In this document: one piece after another, positions 63,949-64,000 of the stretch
How positions within the stretch are numbered: position 1 is the first letter of the stretch
Layout of the letters: each line of letters opens with the position of its first letter
Origin: Rhodohalobacter sp. SW132
Lineage (GTDB): Bacteria; Bacteroidota; Rhodothermia; Balneolales; Balneolaceae
Direction of reading: 5' to 3'
Assembly (NCBI RefSeq): GCF_003390325.1
Contig: NZ_QUOK01000006.1
Coordinates: 215,590 to 279,589 of the forward strand
DNA: 64,000 bases
Made by a program: the position numbers and the translations under genes
The notes under the pieces: model-generated
Told to the model about the DNA's origin: nothing
What the model saw: only the letters and a program-made list of their open reading frames with translations
The model's database searches: none

Positions 63949-64000
63949 GCGCCCGTAGCTCAACTGGATAGAGCAACTGCCTTCTAAGCAGTAGGTTACA
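63949..64000 (+). tRNA. tRNA-Arg (anticodon UCU), 3' end outside the window
   Basis: Acceptor strand GCGCCCG, TA, D-arm GCTCAACTGGATAGAGC, anticodon stem ACTGC/GCAGT with loop CTTCTAA (anticodon TCT). Variable loop and T-arm begin but the window ends at 64000. Confidence 0.9.

Overview
The window looks like a piece of a marine or halophilic chromosome from the Bacteroidota/Balneolota/Rhodothermota group, and Balneolota (Balneolaceae-like) seems the best guess. The evidence is the set of house-keeping genes with their lineage-typical forms: a fused alpha-beta 2-oxoacid dehydrogenase E1, a DhnA-type class I aldolase, ctaA/ctaB, a sphingolipid-type PLP acyltransferase, a GxxExxY protein and YceI pairs. 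Several promoters also match the Bacteroidota consensus (TTTG, about 19-21 nt, TAnnTTTG). The phylum is an inference; no rRNA is present. Base composition is moderate and fairly even, apart from AT-rich intergenic stretches and a few GC-rich repeats.

Layout. 1-4.5 kb: edge-truncated LacI regulator, a secreted toroid-type enzyme of unknown family and a GH28 pectinase, forming a pectin/uronate utilisation patch. 4.5-5.0 kb: gene-free cluster of palindromic repeats. 5-9.4 kb: methyltransferase/GT2 pair, MerR-like regulator, divergent heme A and heme O synthases. 9.5-13.5 kb: fused E1 dehydrogenase and fumarase. 13.5-19.3 kb: GNAT-fold protein, serine palmitoyltransferase-like enzyme with its own canonical promoter, two GT4 glycosyltransferases and a divergent SDR reductase. 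This set resembles a long-chain-base lipid (sphingolipid or sulfonolipid) and glycolipid locus. 19.3-29 kb: secreted propeller/Ig protein, mutY, TIGR02757 protein, rpsU, radA, flippase-like membrane protein, class I aldolase and a dus gene.

29-34.8 kb is the most accessory-looking part: an Ig-domain lipoprotein, a GxxExxY gene among copies of a GC-rich repeat, and two paralogous pilin-like proteins that begin MGQQQ and flank an HTTM-like membrane protein and its partner. 34.8-39.9 kb: adenine deaminase and an argB-argC-argJ operon. 40-46 kb: a sensor kinase whose PAS domain carries the FixL heme ligand pattern (His196/Arg216) behind a degenerate receiver, its NarL-type regulator, a porin, two YceI proteins, an unknown protein and a CheY-like receiver.

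46-64 kb: M1-type metallopeptidase lipoprotein, an HK/OmpR pair, flavin reductase, rarA, a small unknown protein, cmk-rpsA, rpsT-gpmI, clpC, a secreted protein, a GT2, tRNA-Pro(UGG) followed by a second copy of its own 3' end, and a tRNA-Arg(UCU) cut by the window edge. The points most worth following are the long-chain-base lipid locus, the FixL-like sensor with its porin/YceI neighbourhood, and the MGQQQ pilin-like pair.
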